Shown: positions 63,442-64,000 of the stretch, piece after piece
Layout of the letters: every line of letters starts with the position of its first letter
Numbering within the stretch: the stretch's first letter is position 1
Assembly: GCA_013178375.1 (NCBI GenBank)
Contig: JABLXQ010000034.1
Location: 1-64,000, forward strand
Reading direction: 5' to 3'
DNA length: 64,000 nucleotides
From: Gammaproteobacteria bacterium
GTDB lineage: Bacteria > Pseudomonadota > Gammaproteobacteria > Pseudomonadales > Ketobacteraceae
Program-made: the position numbers and the translations under genes
Notes under the pieces: model-generated
What the model saw: only the letters and a program-made list of their open reading frames with translations
Told to the model about the DNA's origin: nothing
Databases searched by the model: none

Positions 63442-64000
63442 TTACCAGGTTGCGGTCATAGAGAACGCACCGGTGTCGCCCAGCAAAAGCATTCGGACAA
63501 AATAGAGTCCGGGATACGGAATCTGAATCGGTTCGTTCTGCTCTCCTGAACCATTCCAAACCAGATTTCCGTGCGTGTCGATCATTTCAAGCTGGATCAT
63601 CGGAGCCAGGTTGGTCTGCAGCATCAAAGCTTGGGTGCCCTCGGGTATGTAGACCGATGCGAGAAGGGTATCTTGCTCAACGCCGCCCGGGAAAGCGAGC
63701 GGAACGCCGTTCTGCAGCAGACCCTGGTTGTTCGATCCCCACGCAGCATTCAGCTTGAAGGGCGCAGTGTCCTGATACAGGTACATGCGCACGAAGTACA
63801 GGCCCGGCTGCAGATTTTGGAATGTCTGGTTGTCCCGGCCATCGGCGCCACCCCTGACATTACCGTACTGGTCGATGACTTCCAGAAAGACGTCAGCGTC
63901 CATACCGGTCTGCAGCATCAGTGCATGAGTACCTTCCGGCAAATAAACCGAGGCCAACAGGGTGTCTTGCTCAACGCCGCCCGGGAAAGTGAGTGGAACA
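63442..64000 (-). CDS. Tandem-repeat protein, partial (5' end outside window)
   Basis: On the minus strand from the right edge the frame reads to TAA at 63442 (186 codons). It holds two repeats of 98 residues: PLTFPGGVEQDTLLASVYLP with EGTHALMLQTG, and PLAFPGGVEQDTLLASVYIP with EGTQALMLQTN; each ends PGLYFVRM.L...T..F...A.W. The repeat resembles pre-peptidase C-terminal (PPC) domains, secreted beta-sandwiches. Very similar DNA in the two copies suggests recent duplication. The N-terminus is missing, so a signal peptide could not be checked. Confidence 0.8.
   Translation of the reverse strand, partial: VPLTFPGGVEQDTLLASVYLPEGTHALMLQTGMDADVFLEVIDQYGNVRGGADGRDNQTFQNLQPGLYFVRMYLYQDTAPFKLNAAWGSNNQGLLQNGVPLAFPGGVEQDTLLASVYIPEGTQALMLQTNLAPMIQLEMIDTHGNLVWNGSGEQNEPIQIPYPGLYFVRMLLLGDTGAFSMTATW

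Overview
The window reads as a chromosomal segment of a GC-rich gammaproteobacterium, most like a marine Pseudomonadales/Alcanivorax-type organism. The reasons are the Pseudomonas-like gene neighbourhoods (rnt-motY-argG, metG-rnfABCDGE-nth, mrp-dcd), a sigma28-like box before motY, and an anaerobic-type cobalamin cluster. No tRNA, rRNA, transposase gene or CRISPR array was seen. The genus assignment is inference only.

Layout. 1-8.7 kb: a lipoprotein cut by the left edge, a methyltransferase, a TetR regulator divergent from an EXPERA/emopamil-binding-like membrane protein, RNase T, the flagellar stator protein MotY, a Tag-type glycosylase-fold protein and an 845-residue lipoprotein. 9-15.8 kb: argG, a hybrid kinase-like protein lacking the phospho-accepting His, a degenerate GGDEF-EAL protein, and a sodium:solute symporter. 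15.9-19.4 kb: accessory genes (nitrilase-family amidase, an orphan, a PNPOx-like and a VOC protein, a Phd/YefM antitoxin whose VapC partner is cut after about ten codons).

19.4-24.9 kb is AT-richer and has the structure of an integron cassette array read on the minus strand: four attC-like sites, each at the 3' end of a gene or gene group, and an attI-like junction with a candidate promoter at the upstream end, but no integrase in the window. From the promoter outward the cassettes carry a TOPRIM-domain protein, a TIR-domain protein, a helical-repeat protein, and a block with an L,D-transpeptidase plus an overlapping two-gene unit that resembles a toxin/antitoxin pair. Defence functions are likely for the first two. 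A 21-bp tandem repeat (9 full copies) separates the array from gloA.

25.4-45.9 kb is housekeeping: gloA, trhO, a Bax1-I protein, prpE, a carboxylesterase, a HIT protein, a Trm112-like protein, nth, the Rnf/Rsx electron-transport operon (A-B-C-D-G-E), metG, a membrane protein, a ZIP transporter, dps, the Fe-S carrier mrp/apbC, a MerR regulator with a flavodoxin-fold quinone reductase, and dcd. Between the Trm112-like gene and nth lie two copies of a 54-bp module, each enclosed in its own unrelated 25-29-bp inverted repeat. A 138-bp MITE-like element lies before the membrane protein gene.

46-64 kb: a cyclase-family protein, a full hybrid histidine kinase, then a cobalamin riboswitch leading cbtB-cbtA-cobB-cobM-cbiX-cobH-cbiD-cobL-cobI-cbiG(N)-cbiG(C)/cobE-cobJ-ferredoxin with overlapping or nearly overlapping ORFs. 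CbiX, CbiD and CbiG mark the early-cobalt (oxygen-independent) route. CobJ carries a C-terminal HutX/ChuX-like domain. A two-domain phytase-like lipoprotein follows, behind a good PhoB box, and a repeat protein enters from the right edge.
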